NCBI RefSeq assembly: GCF_009674775.1
Contig: NZ_WKKE01000008.1
Coordinates: 62,001 to 126,000 of the forward strand
DNA: 64,000 bases
Source: Flavobacterium sp. LC2016-23
Lineage (GTDB): Bacteria; Bacteroidota; Bacteroidia; Flavobacteriales; Flavobacteriaceae
Reading direction: 5' to 3'
Under the pieces are notes generated by a model that was given only the letters and a program-made list of their open reading frames with translations, was not told the DNA's origin and searched no databases. The position numbers and the translations under genes were made by a program. The stretch's first letter is position 1, and the number at the start of each line of letters is the position of its first letter. This document shows positions 8,357 through 18,067 of this stretch, piece after piece.

Positions 8357-8440
8357 GCCACGGATTGCAGTAATTTCCACGAATTTGAATTGGAGATTAA
8401 GAAGAAAAAATAATTCGTTAAGATTCATATAATTCGTGGC
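8357..8440. repeat. 84-bp intergenic element bounded by GCCACGGATT / AATTCGTGGC
   Basis: Imperfect inverted ends (8357-8366 and 8431-8440, one mismatch) enclose further CACGAATT and AATTCGTTAA words. Elements built from GCCACGAATT...AATTCGTGGC are, as I recall, dispersed in Flavobacterium intergenic DNA. It lies just upstream of the rpiB promoter. Confidence 0.6.
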
Positions 8441-8482
8441 TAACTTTTCTTTTCAAATAGATTTACTTCAGAATTCTTTAGT

Positions 8483-8490
8483 TAAATTTG
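8483..8490 (+). promoter_or_regulatory. Putative rpiB promoter, -7 box TAAATTTG
   Basis: TAAATTTG fits TAnnTTTG and lies 26 bp ahead of the chosen rpiB ATG. An in-frame ATG further upstream (8436) would precede this promoter, which supports the shorter gene. Confidence 0.6.
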
Positions 8491-8516
8491 CAAGACACAA
8501 CTTAATAGTACTTACA

Positions 8517-8948
8517 ATGAAAATTTCAATAGGAAACGACCACGCAGGACCAGATTATAAAAAAGCAATTGTGGCGATGCTGAAAGCAAAAGGGTATGAG
8601 GTAACCAATTACGGAACAGATTCGGAAGATTCTGTGGATTATCCTGATTATGGACATCCGGTTGCCAATGATATTTCTGAAGGAAAAGCTGATTTTGGAA
8701 TTGTGATCTGCGGAAGCGGAAACGGAATTGCCATGACGGTTAACAAACACCCAAAAGTAAGAGCCGGTTTGTGCTGGACCAAGGAAATTGCGTATTTAAC
8801 CCGTTTGCATAATGATGCTAACATTGTTAGTATTCCGGCGCGTTTTACATCGATCCCGCAGGCGGTAGAAATAGTGGAAACGTTTTTAAATACGGCATTT
8901 GAAGGAGGAAGACACCAAAACAGAGTAAATAAAATCCCCTGTCAGTAA
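8517..8948 (+). CDS. rpiB: Ribose-5-phosphate isomerase B
   Basis: Interconverts ribose 5-phosphate and ribulose 5-phosphate in the pentose phosphate pathway. The 143-residue length is standard for RpiB/LacAB-type isomerases. Visible active-site elements are GNDHAG (residues 6-11), the catalytic-base loop GIVICGSGNG with Cys65, and the RLHNDANIVSIPAR segment. The start at 8517 (MKISIGNDHAG) matches the usual N-terminus; the reading frame is open back to 8436, but that part overlaps the repeat and the promoter. It is monocistronic. Confidence 0.95.
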   Translation: MKISIGNDHAGPDYKKAIVAMLKAKGYEVTNYGTDSEDSVDYPDYGHPVANDISEGKADFGIVICGSGNGIAMTVNKHPKVRAGLCWTKEIAYLTRLHNDANIVSIPARFTSIPQAVEIVETFLNTAFEGGRHQNRVNKIPCQ

Positions 8949-8992
8949 AAAGTCAAAAAAAATCGGGTGCTTCGCACCAAATAAAATAACAC

Positions 8993-9027
8993 ACCGGGCG
9001 GATTTTTTAAATTCATCCGGTTTTTTT
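8993..9027 (+). terminator. Probable rpiB terminator
   Basis: An ACCGG...ATCCGGT stem with a bulge is followed by seven T. A second small hairpin, GGTGC-TTC-GCACC, lies at 8966-8978 but has no T-run. Confidence 0.5.
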
Positions 9028-9089
9028 ATATAAAAACCTTAAATACAGTTGATTAGATTTATTTTTTGAGTTATTAACATTGTTAACAA

Positions 9090-9359
9090 CTAGATTTTAT
9101 GATCTAATTTCAGGTAAATCAGGACCATCTGAGCTAAAAGAATGATCGTAAATTTTATAATAAAAGAAGATTTACGCGTTTTATGTCTAAAAAGCAACAT
9201 GGCCAATAACAGTCCGATGGAGCCGCCAAAAAAAGCGACTATAAAAAGTATCTTTTCTGAAATTCTGGATTTATGTCTGACAGCCAAATATTTATCATAA
9301 CCCGCTAAACCAAATGCAATAGCATTTACAACAAAAAAAAACAGTAATAAAACTTCCAT
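9090..9359 (-). CDS. DUF1294 membrane protein
   Basis: An 89-residue protein with three hydrophobic segments (about 2-18, 37-60, 67-84). The core AGYDKYLAVRHKSRISEKIL followed by GGSIGLLLAMLLFRHKTRK is diagnostic of the DUF1294 family; the family's conserved D-K and F-R-H-K-T positions are present. Its function is unknown. It is a single gene convergent with rpiB and divergent from tex. Confidence 0.88.
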   Translation of the reverse strand: MEVLLLFFFVVNAIAFGLAGYDKYLAVRHKSRISEKILFIVAFFGGSIGLLLAMLLFRHKTRKSSFIIKFTIILLAQMVLIYLKLDHKI

Positions 9360-9474
9360 TGGCTTAAAATTAAAAACAAAGATATTATTTTAGCCGGGTG
9401 ATTAATTAATCTGTCGATTGTTTTAAGAAGCAGATTATCTTATTTTATAATCAAGAAATTATTTCATTAAAAGT

Positions 9475-11598
9475 ATGACTAATATTCAATTCATTGCCAG
9501 GACTGTCCAAACAGCGGCGGTTAACATTCAAAATACGGTAAAATTATTAGAGGAAGACTGTACGATTCCGTTTATTTCACGTTACCGAAAAGATACTACC
9601 GGAAACCTTGATGAAGTTCAGATCGAGCAGATTGCGAAGCTTCAGAAAGACTATGAAGCGATTGTAAAACGTAAGGAAGCCGTTCTGAAATCAATTGAAG
9701 AACAGAAAGCACTTACACCTGAATTAAAACAAAAAATTGAGCAAAGTTTTGATTTACAGGAAATAGAAGATTTTTATCTTCCTTATAAAAAGAAGAAAAA
9801 AACAAAAGCCGATGTTGCCCGCGAATTTGGTTTAGAACCATTGGCTAAAATCATTATGTCTGAAAATGATGTTGATATTGATTTTATTTCAACACAATAT
9901 ATTAATGACAATGTGATTAATGAAGAAGCGGCCATGCAGGGTGCCCGTGATATTGTTGCGGAATGGATCAATGAGAATATTTATGTTCGTAAACAATTAC
10001 GAAGATTGTTCCAGCGAAAAGCAACTATCGGAACCAAAGTCGTAAAAAAGAAAAGTGAAGAAGAGGGAGCGCAAAAATTCAGTCAGTATTTTGATTGGGA
10101 AGAACCTTTAACAAAAGCGCCTTCACACCGATTATTAGCCATGCTTCGTGCAGAAAATGAAGGTTATGTTAAGATGAAAGTGGACGTAGATATTGATGAA
10201 GCCTATGATGTTATTGATGAAATAATCATTAAAAAACAAAACAGCACTACCGCACATTTGCAGTTAGCCATTGAAGACAGTTACAAAAGGTTGCTGAATC
10301 CGGCGATTGGAAACGAAACCTTGCAGGAAGCCAAAGCGAAGGCAGATGCTAATTCGATTCAGGTTTTTGCGAACAATTTAGGGCAGTTATTATTGGCACC
10401 GCCTTTGGGTGAAAAACGTATTCTGGCTATTGACCCGGGTTTCAGAAGCGGCTGTAAAGTAGTTTGTCTGGATGAAAAAGGAGATCTGTTATACAACGAA
10501 ACCATTTATCCGCATGCCCCTCAAAATGAGGAAGCCATGGCGATTAAAAAAATTCGTTCGATGGTAAATGCGTATCAGATTGATGCTATTTCTATCGGAA
10601 ACGGAACAGCTTCGCGTGAAACGGAATTTTTCATCAAAAAAATCCCATTCGACAAACCGCTGCAGGTTTTCATTGTTTCTGAGGCAGGAGCTTCGGTATA
10701 TTCGGCATCAAAAATTGCGCGTGAAGAATTTCCAAATTATGATGTAACGGTTCGTGGTTCGGTTTCTATCGGAAGAAGACTTTCCGATCCTCTGGCCGAA
10801 TTGGTGAAAATTGACCCAAAAGCAATTGGGGTGGGACAGTACCAGCATGATGTCGATCAGACTAAACTAAAAGAAGAATTAGATAACACCGTAATTCGTT
10901 GCGTGAACTCGGTGGGTATTAATATCAATACGGCAAGTAAACATTTACTAAGTTATGTGAGTGGAATAGGAGAGAAGCTGGCCGAAAACATTGTACAGTA
11001 TCGTTCTGAAAATGGCCCTTTCGAGGATAGGAAACAATTGAAAAAAGTACCCCGTTTAGGCGATAAAGCGTATCAGCAGGGAGCAGCTTTTATTCGAATT
11101 TCAAACGCGAAAAATCCATTAGACAATTCTGCGGTGCATCCGGAAGCGTATCCTGTTGTAGAGAAAATGGCAAAAGACCTGAAAATTTCGGTAAACGACC
11201 TAATTGCCAACAAAGAGAAAACAGCCCTGATTAAGCCCGAAAACTATATTACACCTGAAATTGGTTTACTGACCTTAAAAGACATCATTAAAGAGCTTGA
11301 AAAGCCCGGACTGGACCCAAGAAAGTCGGCCAAGGTTTTTGAATTTGATGCGAATGTAAAATCGATCAAGGATTTGAGAACCGGCATGATTTTACCGGGA
11401 ATTGTCAATAACATTACCAATTTTGGCTGTTTTGTTGATATCGGAATCAAAGAAAGCGGACTGGTTCATATTTCACAGCTCAAAGCCGGTTTTGTAAGCG
11501 ACGTAAATGAAGTAGTAAAATTACACCAGCACGTTGATGTTAAGGTTACAGAAGTGGATGAGGACAGAAAGAGAATTCAGTTGACGATGGTATTGTAA
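9475..11598 (+). CDS. tex: Tex-family RNA-binding transcription accessory protein
   Basis: A 707-residue cytoplasmic protein of the Tex/Spt6-like family, which binds nucleic acid and modulates transcription. Order of domains: N-terminal helical Tex region (1-190), helical linkers, YqgF/RNase H-like domain beginning at RILAIDPGFRSGCKVV (about 317), helix-hairpin-helix pair (about 480-560; SYVSGIGEKLAENIV and KVPRLGDKAYQQGA), and a C-terminal S1 domain (about 635-705; GIVNNITNFGCFVDIG). The ATG at 9475 gives the standard N-terminus. It is a single gene ending in a strong bidirectional terminator. Confidence 0.95.
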   Translation: MTNIQFIARTVQTAAVNIQNTVKLLEEDCTIPFISRYRKDTTGNLDEVQIEQIAKLQKDYEAIVKRKEAVLKSIEEQKALTPELKQKIEQSFDLQEIEDFYLPYKKKKKTKADVAREFGLEPLAKIIMSENDVDIDFISTQYINDNVINEEAAMQGARDIVAEWINENIYVRKQLRRLFQRKATIGTKVVKKKSEEEGAQKFSQYFDWEEPLTKAPSHRLLAMLRAENEGYVKMKVDVDIDEAYDVIDEIIIKKQNSTTAHLQLAIEDSYKRLLNPAIGNETLQEAKAKADANSIQVFANNLGQLLLAPPLGEKRILAIDPGFRSGCKVVCLDEKGDLLYNETIYPHAPQNEEAMAIKKIRSMVNAYQIDAISIGNGTASRETEFFIKKIPFDKPLQVFIVSEAGASVYSASKIAREEFPNYDVTVRGSVSIGRRLSDPLAELVKIDPKAIGVGQYQHDVDQTKLKEELDNTVIRCVNSVGININTASKHLLSYVSGIGEKLAENIVQYRSENGPFEDRKQLKKVPRLGDKAYQQGAAFIRISNAKNPLDNSAVHPEAYPVVEKMAKDLKISVNDLIANKEKTALIKPENYITPEIGLLTLKDIIKELEKPGLDPRKSAKVFEFDANVKSIKDLRTGMILPGIVNNITNFGCFVDIGIKESGLVHISQLKAGFVSDVNEVVKLHQHVDVKVTEVDEDRKRIQLTMVL

Positions 11599-11654
11599 AA
11601 TTAAATTCCAAAGTAAAAAATCCAAATTCCAAACAGGAGAATTTATTAAAAAGA

Positions 11655-11685
11655 AATCCCAAATTACAACTGGTAATTTGGGATT
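11655..11685. terminator. Bidirectional terminator between tex and the GH8 gene
   Basis: Perfect 13-bp stem AATCCCAAATTAC / GTAATTTGGGATT with a 5-nt loop, located between the convergent stops. The flanking A- and T-rich tracts are short. Confidence 0.8.
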
Positions 11686-11700
11686 CTTCATTTTTATGAA

Positions 11701-13095
11701 TTACTTTAAAATAACCTTTTTAGTAACACTTTTATTTCCAGCCGTAATTTTGATTAAATATAAGCCCGCGGAATAATTAGCTAAATTTATCTCCGTGTTT
11801 TCAGAAGCTGTTTTTTGTTCTGAAATAATTTTTCCTTGTGGAGAAATTACTGATATTGTTGATTCTTCGGGTGCAAAAACCGTAAACCGGCCGGCACTTG
11901 GATTCGGATATAAAGTTACTGTTGCTTTTTCTAACTCGAAATCATTGTTAGCCAAAGTAGCATTTTGAGGTAAATAAAAATTACCTGTCAAAAGGAACAT
12001 GTAGAGCGTTTTTAACGTTTGGTTAAAATAACTCTTAGGCTCGTCTAATGCATTTAAGTCGTTGTAAGAAGCGTCTAAATGTACCTGATTTTCCCCCGCC
12101 ATTGCAGCGCAGGCAAAAGCACCGACAAAAGTAGCATTATGCCATTGCCCGATTAAACTTCCATCCTGATTATAGCCATCTTTTATATTTGCAGAACCTC
12201 CAAGATTTACCCGCACAAAATCGGATGATTTTTTGGCATACAATTTCGCATCGGCATTGCCATACCAGACATAATCAACCGCAATACGCCAGGGAGTTCT
12301 GGCAGCATCGTAAGTATACGTTTTCCCCGCTCTGTTATATCCGCTTGCTTCAGAAGAATAGGCTCCAGAGGCCTGACACCAGTCTGACACCAGACCGCCA
12401 ACGGCATTGTTCTGGGTTAAATTATTATTGATCACCGTGTATGATTTTGCTGCAACGGCATTCCAAAAAGTGCTGTCATTCGTAAAGTTTCCAAAAGCTC
12501 TGTAATAGGCAGGTGAGAAATAAGAAGGGTTGGTGATCTGGCTTCCGCCGAACTGATCTCCGGGTTTTAGTACAAAAGTATTCGCTTCCACTTCATGAGC
12601 TTTAATAGCGGCAATTAGCGTTTTGGTATCATTTTTATAATTAATAGTTCCCGTATTTCCCCACTGGTAGTCTGCTACAATAAGGGCAAAAGCAACATCC
12701 AGTTCGGCGTCGGTTGCGCCATTGGCACCATTAATTCCGGAACAGCCGTTGATTTTCCAGTTCATCACGCCATTCGAATTAACATTGTCTTTATAATAAA
12801 GCCAAAGACCATCAAATAGTGTTTTGTCAGCTGCATAGGCAGAAAGCAGCATTCCGTATCCAATACCTTCGGAGACGGTTTCAGAAGGATTGTCAAATTT
12901 TATTCTGTATCGCCCATTTGAGCAGTCTTCAACAAAATTGGTTTTCCAGATGTTATAATTGTTTAAGGCGTCCTGGCTGTTTTTAGACGAAGCCATAAGG
13001 CCATTGCTGAATACAACATTGGCGGGAAAAGATTGCTTTTGTGAATAACTTTTGAGACACAAGAAAGCAATACTAATCAGAAGTAGATTTTTCAT
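11701..13095 (-). CDS. Secreted GH8 glycanase with T9SS sorting domain
   Basis: A 464-residue enzyme with a signal peptide (residues 1-18), a glycoside hydrolase family 8 (alpha/alpha)6 domain (about 25-375) and a T9SS type A C-terminal domain (about 390-464; VTLYPNPSAGRFTV to KKVILK). GH8 hallmarks are SEGIGYGML with the likely proton donor Glu76, NGATDAELDVAFAL near 126-138, and YDAARTPWR near 263, which fits the family's D-A-x-R-x-P-W-R segment carrying the likely base. GH8 enzymes cut beta-1,4 glucan, chitosan, xylan or mixed-linkage glucan; the substrate is not decided here. It is exported through Sec and then the T9SS. A near-consensus box (TACTTTTA, minus, 13123-13130) precedes it. Confidence 0.9.
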   Translation of the reverse strand: MKNLLLISIAFLCLKSYSQKQSFPANVVFSNGLMASSKNSQDALNNYNIWKTNFVEDCSNGRYRIKFDNPSETVSEGIGYGMLLSAYAADKTLFDGLWLYYKDNVNSNGVMNWKINGCSGINGANGATDAELDVAFALIVADYQWGNTGTINYKNDTKTLIAAIKAHEVEANTFVLKPGDQFGGSQITNPSYFSPAYYRAFGNFTNDSTFWNAVAAKSYTVINNNLTQNNAVGGLVSDWCQASGAYSSEASGYNRAGKTYTYDAARTPWRIAVDYVWYGNADAKLYAKKSSDFVRVNLGGSANIKDGYNQDGSLIGQWHNATFVGAFACAAMAGENQVHLDASYNDLNALDEPKSYFNQTLKTLYMFLLTGNFYLPQNATLANNDFELEKATVTLYPNPSAGRFTVFAPEESTISVISPQGKIISEQKTASENTEINLANYSAGLYLIKITAGNKSVTKKVILK

Positions 13096-13148
13096 AATTA
13101 TTATTGATTAAATTTGGGACTCTAAAAGTAAGAATTTTTAGATATAAA

Positions 13149-13184
13149 AAAAATCCCAAACTACAATTGCAGCTTGGGATTTTT
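13149..13184 (-). terminator. Terminator of the collar/repeat-protein operon
   Basis: Stem AAAAATCCCAA / TTGGGATTTTT (11 bp, perfect) around a 14-nt loop lies 18 bp beyond the stop of the 1612-residue protein gene. Confidence 0.85.
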
Positions 13185-13201
13185 GATAAACGTTAAAAAA
13201 A

Positions 13202-16200
13202 TTATTTTTTGATGATAAACTTCTCCGCTTTTATTTTGGAATTGCCGGTATTTTTAATAAAATAAATCCCTTCTGATATATCCTCCAGATTAATGGTGTT
13301 AATTGCATTTTCATTTAGATGAACCAATTTAATACTCTTTCCGGTCTGATCTATTATGCTATAATTTCCTCCATTTGCTGTAACAATATTTAGTATTCCA
13401 TTGCTAGGATTTGGATAAAGTTTAAATTCACTTGGTTTGAATTGACCAACTGCCAAACTTGTTACAGTAACACAATCAGAAGCAATTGTACATTCGCCTA
13501 CTGTAATTTCAACCTTATAGTCTCCAGAAGTTAAAGGAGTGTAAGACTGATTTGTTTCGTTTGAAAGCAAAGTATTTGGACATTTGTACCATTGATAAGT
13601 GGCTCCTAAATGATTTGATGTCAGTGTTCCGGAATTTAAACTTACGGTATTACTAATAGCTGATGAATTATTTATTGTTAATTCTAAAGTTTTAGTATCA
13701 CAACCATTCGTGTAAGAATACGTTCCTGAACTTGTATACTGAATACCATTTTCAGCCCATGTATAACTGTCACAGGCAGCTATCGTTTCCGTAGAAGCCG
13801 TTGAATTGGTGATGGTCAATACCAATGTTTTGGTATCACAGCCTACGTTATTCACATACGTTCCTGAGCTTGTATACTTAGTACCATTTTCAGCCCATGT
13901 ATAACTGTCACAGGCAGCTATCGTTTCCGTAGAAGCCGTTGAATTGGTGATGGTCAATACCAATGTTTTGGTATCACAGCCTACGTTATTCACATACGTT
14001 CCTGAGCTTGTATACTTAGTACCATTTTCAGCCCATGTGTAACTGTCACAGGCAGCTATCGTTTCCGTAGAAGCCGTTGAATTTGTAATGGTCAACACCA
14101 ATGTTTTAGTATCACAGCCTACATTATTCACATAAGTTCCGGAGCTTGTATATTTAGTACCATTTTCAGCCCAGGTGTAACTGTCACAGGCAGCTATCGT
14201 TTCCGTAGAAGCTGTTGAATTGGTAATGGTCAATACTAATGTCTTGGTATCACAACCTACGTTATTTACATAAGTTCCTGAGCTTGTGTACTGAGTACCA
14301 TTTTCAGCCCAGGTGTAACTGTCACAAGCAGCTATAGTTTCTGTAGAAGCCGTTGAATTGGTAATGGTTAATACCAATGTTTTGGTGTCACAGCCTACAT
14401 TATTCACATACGTTCCGGAGGTTGTATATTTAGTACCATTTTCAGCCCAGGTGTAACTATCACAAGCGGTTACAGTTTCCGTAGAAGCCGTTGAATTGGT
14501 AATGGTCAATACCAATGTTTTAGTATCACAGCCTACATTATTCACATAAGTTCCTGAGCTTGTATACTTAGTACCATTTTCAGCCCAGGTGTAACTGTCA
14601 CAAGCGGTTACAGTTTCCGTTGAAGCTGTTGAATTGGTAATGGTCAATACCAATGTTTTGGTATCACAACCATTCGTATGAGAGTACGTTCCTGAACTTG
14701 TATATTTAGTACCATTTACGGGCCACGTATAACTGTCACATGCCGATTCTGTTTCCGGAGTTGAGCTTGTCGATGGCGTAATGGTAAGGTTTAAGGTTTT
14801 AGTATCACAACCTACGACAGCGGTATACGTTCCGGAGCTTGTATATTTAGTACCATTTGCCGCCCAGGTATAAGAATCACAAGCGGTTATAACTTCTGGA
14901 GTTGAGCTTGTCGATGGCGTAATAGTAAGGTTTAAGGTTTTTGTATCACATCCCACAACAGCGGTATAAGTTCCGGAAGCGGTATAATTAGTACCATTTA
15001 CGGGCCATGTATAAGAATCACATACACTTATATTTTCGGGAGCAGATGTTGTTGATGGCGTTCCGGTAACTGTTTTTACCAGTAATCTGTCGCTTGCACA
15101 ATATGCAGCCTCACAAGCAACACAATAAGTGGTGTTATTTGCTGTAGGGGTTGCTGTTGCTGATGCTCCTGTTGCAAAACTACTACCACCTGTTAATGCA
15201 GTATACCAGGTAGCGGTTGTTCCTAGTGGACAAGTCGCATTTAAAGTTACGGCAGTACTTCCTAAACACGGAATGTTTTCTGTAGAATTGGTAAAGGTTG
15301 CATTGCCAGGTTTTATTGATGTTGTTGTAATATTTGAGTTTACAGACGCAAAATTAGTTCCGCTTACAGACGCCTGATTCGTAACAGCACAGGTATTTGC
15401 CGGTAATGAACCTACAGCATTTATTGTGGCACTAAAAGTTATGACAGTACTTTTTCCGCCGGCCAAAGTAAATGGTCCAACAGAAATTGTTTCTCCTGAT
15501 GTTGTTTTTGCAGTACTGTTTACGCCCGAAGATTTGTTTGTAATTTGGTTATTATTTTGACTTTCTGCAATGGGTGTGGTTTTTTCAGTTTCTTTTGGAG
15601 TTACCATTTTTGAAGCTGATGCATTAGAAGGAGTTGCAGCTGTTCCGGAAATGATTGTTCCACCGCCCAGTTCATCTTTAGCAGTTCTTGTTGCTGCCGT
15701 ATTGTTGGCGTTCCAAAAAGTGGTAAGATCTGCAGATCTGTCTCCCGATCCCGTTGCAAGAGCAGTTGCACCTTGCAGTATTACTTTATTTCCTGCACCG
15801 TAAGACAAAACGTCAAAAGTTGCCGCACCAAGATTAGCCGGAGCATTCGTTGTATTATTACCAATGTTTGCAGCACTTATCAGGGTGCTTGTAGCTGTTC
15901 CCACAGAAATTACCGAAACATGTGCATACGAATCTGCAACTAAACTAATGTTATTGTTTTTTATCGTAGCATCCATTCTGGCGCTTGCAGTATTACTACC
16001 ATTATCATTAGCTTCAGATACTATACCGTAGTTATTGGCATTGGTAATCGTATTGTTTACTATTTCAGTAATATGTTTCGCGTTTCCATAAGCTGCAACA
16101 GAAATACCATTGGCCACAGATCCTGCTCCGCCACCGTCTATAATATTAAAATTTATTCTTCCATTCATAGTTCCTGTATCCTGATTTCCAACATTACAGG

Positions 16201-18040
16201 TAAATGAACCACCGAAGCTTGATTTTATAGTATTGTTTATTATATTATAATTTACCGTTGCTGCCGTGTTTGCCTGAAGCGATAAACCATTACTGCCGGG
16301 ACTTGATGCAGCGGCGTTTATAACATTTCCGTCAGCGGGATTGTTTCCTCCAACCTGAATCGTATTTGTCGAGGTACCGCCAAAATTTAATGTTAAACCG
16401 TAATTTTTTGCATTAGAAAAGTCATTTGATTTTAAAACTAAAGTGTTATTTGAAGTTCCATAGCCTTCAAATATAAAATTACTGTCACCGTTAGCTTTAT
16501 TAAAAGCATTTTTAAACTGAGATCCTGTTATTGTCAGGTTAGAAAATCCGCTGTCATTATAGGCATAAAAACCACGTCCCCATGAATCATTAACATTTGT
16601 ATTGGTTATTGTGTTAGTTCCTTTTAGGTTTGTTGCATATATACCGCCGGTCTCAGAACCTGAAATATTATTTCCGCAGTTACTTAAAACACTATTGGCT
16701 AATTCAAAATTAGTAACGTTGTTTATTTTAATACCAAAAAGCCCCGCGCTTGTAAAATTCATATTTTTTAAGGAAATGTTGGTGCAGGAAGTAAATTGTG
16801 CACCAATCGATCCGTTAGTAATATTCTGAATTGTTCCTCCGGATCCTGCGGTAGAACCTGTTCCGGTAATCTGAAAAGAACCTGAAGCATTACTTATAAC
16901 TATTCCGCCTGCACCACCATTTGCAGAAACGGATTGAAAAATACAGTCTAAAGTGCCTCCACCATTTATATTTACTGCAACAGCACTTCCTCCGGTTATA
17001 GAAGCATTTCTTACTTTTAAATTTCCAACACTTGTCCCGGTCATATCTGAAGATAATATAACAGCCTGAATATCATTATTTGCTTTAAGGGAAATCGAGG
17101 AAAAAGTTGGATTTGTACCGCCAGTGGTTGGTAAAGCATTACTGTAAGATGGAACAATAAGACCCAATATAGTTGCCAGGCCAGCTGTTGCTCCCTGACC
17201 TATCACTTTTTGATTGTCTGATAAGGTTAATGTTGTACCACTTGTAGCAGCTCCTGTGTAAATAAAAATAGGATTTGAACCTGTACCGGTTGCATTTTGT
17301 ACCAGTTTGAAAGGGCTTAATAAAGTTCCGGTTCCATTTGTTGCAACCGAACTGTTTACAAAGTAGATGGGTGCCGAAATTGTAATGGTGACTGTTGCAG
17401 TATCTGTTTTCCCGTTGGCACTTGTTAGCGTATACGTAAAACTATCTGTACCGGAATAACCCGCTGCCGGATTGTAGGTAAAAGATCCGTTAGCAGCTAT
17501 AGCGGCAACTCCATGACTTCCATTGGCTAAAATAGCGGCAGTCAGTGCAGTACCATCAGGGCTAACATCATTTGCCAAAATACCCTGGGCCGCGTTTAAT
17601 GTTATTCCAACATTTCCGATACAATTATAGGCATCATTTACAGCAATTGGAGTAGCCTTAAGAGAGCCCGCTACTAAAGTTAGATTAGTATCTAAAATAT
17701 CCTGAAAGGTAGTTCCGGCAGCATCAGTTCCTGTATTGTTTATAGTAATAGTAAAGTCAAGTTGTGAACCTGGTTTAGCATTTCCTCCTCCGTTTACCAC
17801 AACAGCATTGGTAACAGTAACAGCTGGCGCTGCTGCTGCAGCATTAACACTTGTTTCTTCTTTTGCAGGAGCAGTATTCTTTTTAGCAGGAGCTATTACA
17901 GCAACAATTTGTTTCTCAACTTTTGCTACCTGTTTTATAAATGGAGTAACAACATTTTCCTTAATAACATTGTTATATGACATTCCGAATGTTAGGAATC
18001 CCATTAAGATTATAACAAGTAAGAGTTTGTTTTTTTTCAT
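13202..18040 (-). CDS. 1612-residue T9SS-exported repeat protein (beta-helix + 10 x 46-aa repeats)
   Basis: A very large surface or secreted protein. In order: signal peptide (about 1-22), Lys/Ala/Pro-rich linker (30-75), a DUF11-like beta-sandwich fragment (about 78-130), a cadherin/Big-type domain with the typical NGSFTYNPAAGYSGTDSFTYT (about 140-225), a right-handed parallel beta-helix region with many Asn/Gly/Thr turns (about 230-770), a linker and Ig-like segments containing CVACEAAYCAS (about 800-990), ten tandem ~46-residue repeats (about 993-1456), and a T9SS type A sorting domain (about 1540-1612; FKLYPNPSNGILNI to KAEKFIIKK). No catalytic site was recognised; an adhesin or surface-filament role is an inference. 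It is last in a seven-gene operon, 27 bp after the DUF6916-like gene. Confidence 0.85.
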   Translation of the reverse strand: MKKNKLLLVIILMGFLTFGMSYNNVIKENVVTPFIKQVAKVEKQIVAVIAPAKKNTAPAKEETSVNAAAAAPAVTVTNAVVVNGGGNAKPGSQLDFTITINNTGTDAAGTTFQDILDTNLTLVAGSLKATPIAVNDAYNCIGNVGITLNAAQGILANDVSPDGTALTAAILANGSHGVAAIAANGSFTYNPAAGYSGTDSFTYTLTSANGKTDTATVTITISAPIYFVNSSVATNGTGTLLSPFKLVQNATGTGSNPIFIYTGAATSGTTLTLSDNQKVIGQGATAGLATILGLIVPSYSNALPTTGGTNPTFSSISLKANNDIQAVILSSDMTGTSVGNLKVRNASITGGSAVAVNINGGGTLDCIFQSVSANGGAGGIVISNASGSFQITGTGSTAGSGGTIQNITNGSIGAQFTSCTNISLKNMNFTSAGLFGIKINNVTNFELANSVLSNCGNNISGSETGGIYATNLKGTNTITNTNVNDSWGRGFYAYNDSGFSNLTITGSQFKNAFNKANGDSNFIFEGYGTSNNTLVLKSNDFSNAKNYGLTLNFGGTSTNTIQVGGNNPADGNVINAAASSPGSNGLSLQANTAATVNYNIINNTIKSSFGGSFTCNVGNQDTGTMNGRINFNIIDGGGAGSVANGISVAAYGNAKHITEIVNNTITNANNYGIVSEANDNGSNTASARMDATIKNNNISLVADSYAHVSVISVGTATSTLISAANIGNNTTNAPANLGAATFDVLSYGAGNKVILQGATALATGSGDRSADLTTFWNANNTAATRTAKDELGGGTIISGTAATPSNASASKMVTPKETEKTTPIAESQNNNQITNKSSGVNSTAKTTSGETISVGPFTLAGGKSTVITFSATINAVGSLPANTCAVTNQASVSGTNFASVNSNITTTSIKPGNATFTNSTENIPCLGSTAVTLNATCPLGTTATWYTALTGGSSFATGASATATPTANNTTYCVACEAAYCASDRLLVKTVTGTPSTTSAPENISVCDSYTWPVNGTNYTASGTYTAVVGCDTKTLNLTITPSTSSTPEVITACDSYTWAANGTKYTSSGTYTAVVGCDTKTLNLTITPSTSSTPETESACDSYTWPVNGTKYTSSGTYSHTNGCDTKTLVLTITNSTASTETVTACDSYTWAENGTKYTSSGTYVNNVGCDTKTLVLTITNSTASTETVTACDSYTWAENGTKYTTSGTYVNNVGCDTKTLVLTITNSTASTETIAACDSYTWAENGTQYTSSGTYVNNVGCDTKTLVLTITNSTASTETIAACDSYTWAENGTKYTSSGTYVNNVGCDTKTLVLTITNSTASTETIAACDSYTWAENGTKYTSSGTYVNNVGCDTKTLVLTITNSTASTETIAACDSYTWAENGTKYTSSGTYVNNVGCDTKTLVLTITNSTASTETIAACDSYTWAENGIQYTSSGTYSYTNGCDTKTLELTINNSSAISNTVSLNSGTLTSNHLGATYQWYKCPNTLLSNETNQSYTPLTSGDYKVEITVGECTIASDCVTVTSLAVGQFKPSEFKLYPNPSNGILNIVTANGGNYSIIDQTGKSIKLVHLNENAINTINLEDISEGIYFIKNTGNSKIKAEKFIIKK
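13674..15060 (-). repeat. Ten tandem ~138-bp repeats inside the giant protein gene
   Basis: Each unit encodes about 46 residues of the pattern ACDSYTWAENGTKYTSSGTY...GCDTKTLVLTIT, with two Cys per unit. Units 4-9 are nearly identical in protein and largely so in DNA (for instance units around 13790-14060 differ at few positions). Units 1-3 and 10 are more diverged, as expected for edges of an array homogenised by unequal recombination. Confidence 0.93.
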
Positions 18041-18067
18041 TTTTTTTACTTTAATGAGTTAGCATTA

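Noticed and set aside
8436..8516. 27-codon N-terminal extension of rpiB
   Set aside because: It overlaps the repeat element and the promoter box, and RpiB proteins start at MKIxIGNDHAG-like sequence.
8966..8978. Terminator for rpiB at the GGTGC hairpin
   Set aside because: No T-tract follows; the later CCGG stem with seven T is a better candidate.
15129..17000. Plus-strand ORFs opposite the giant repeat protein
   Set aside because: Shadows of the minus-strand gene; they consist of Val/Ala-rich complements of Thr/Asn/Gly codons.
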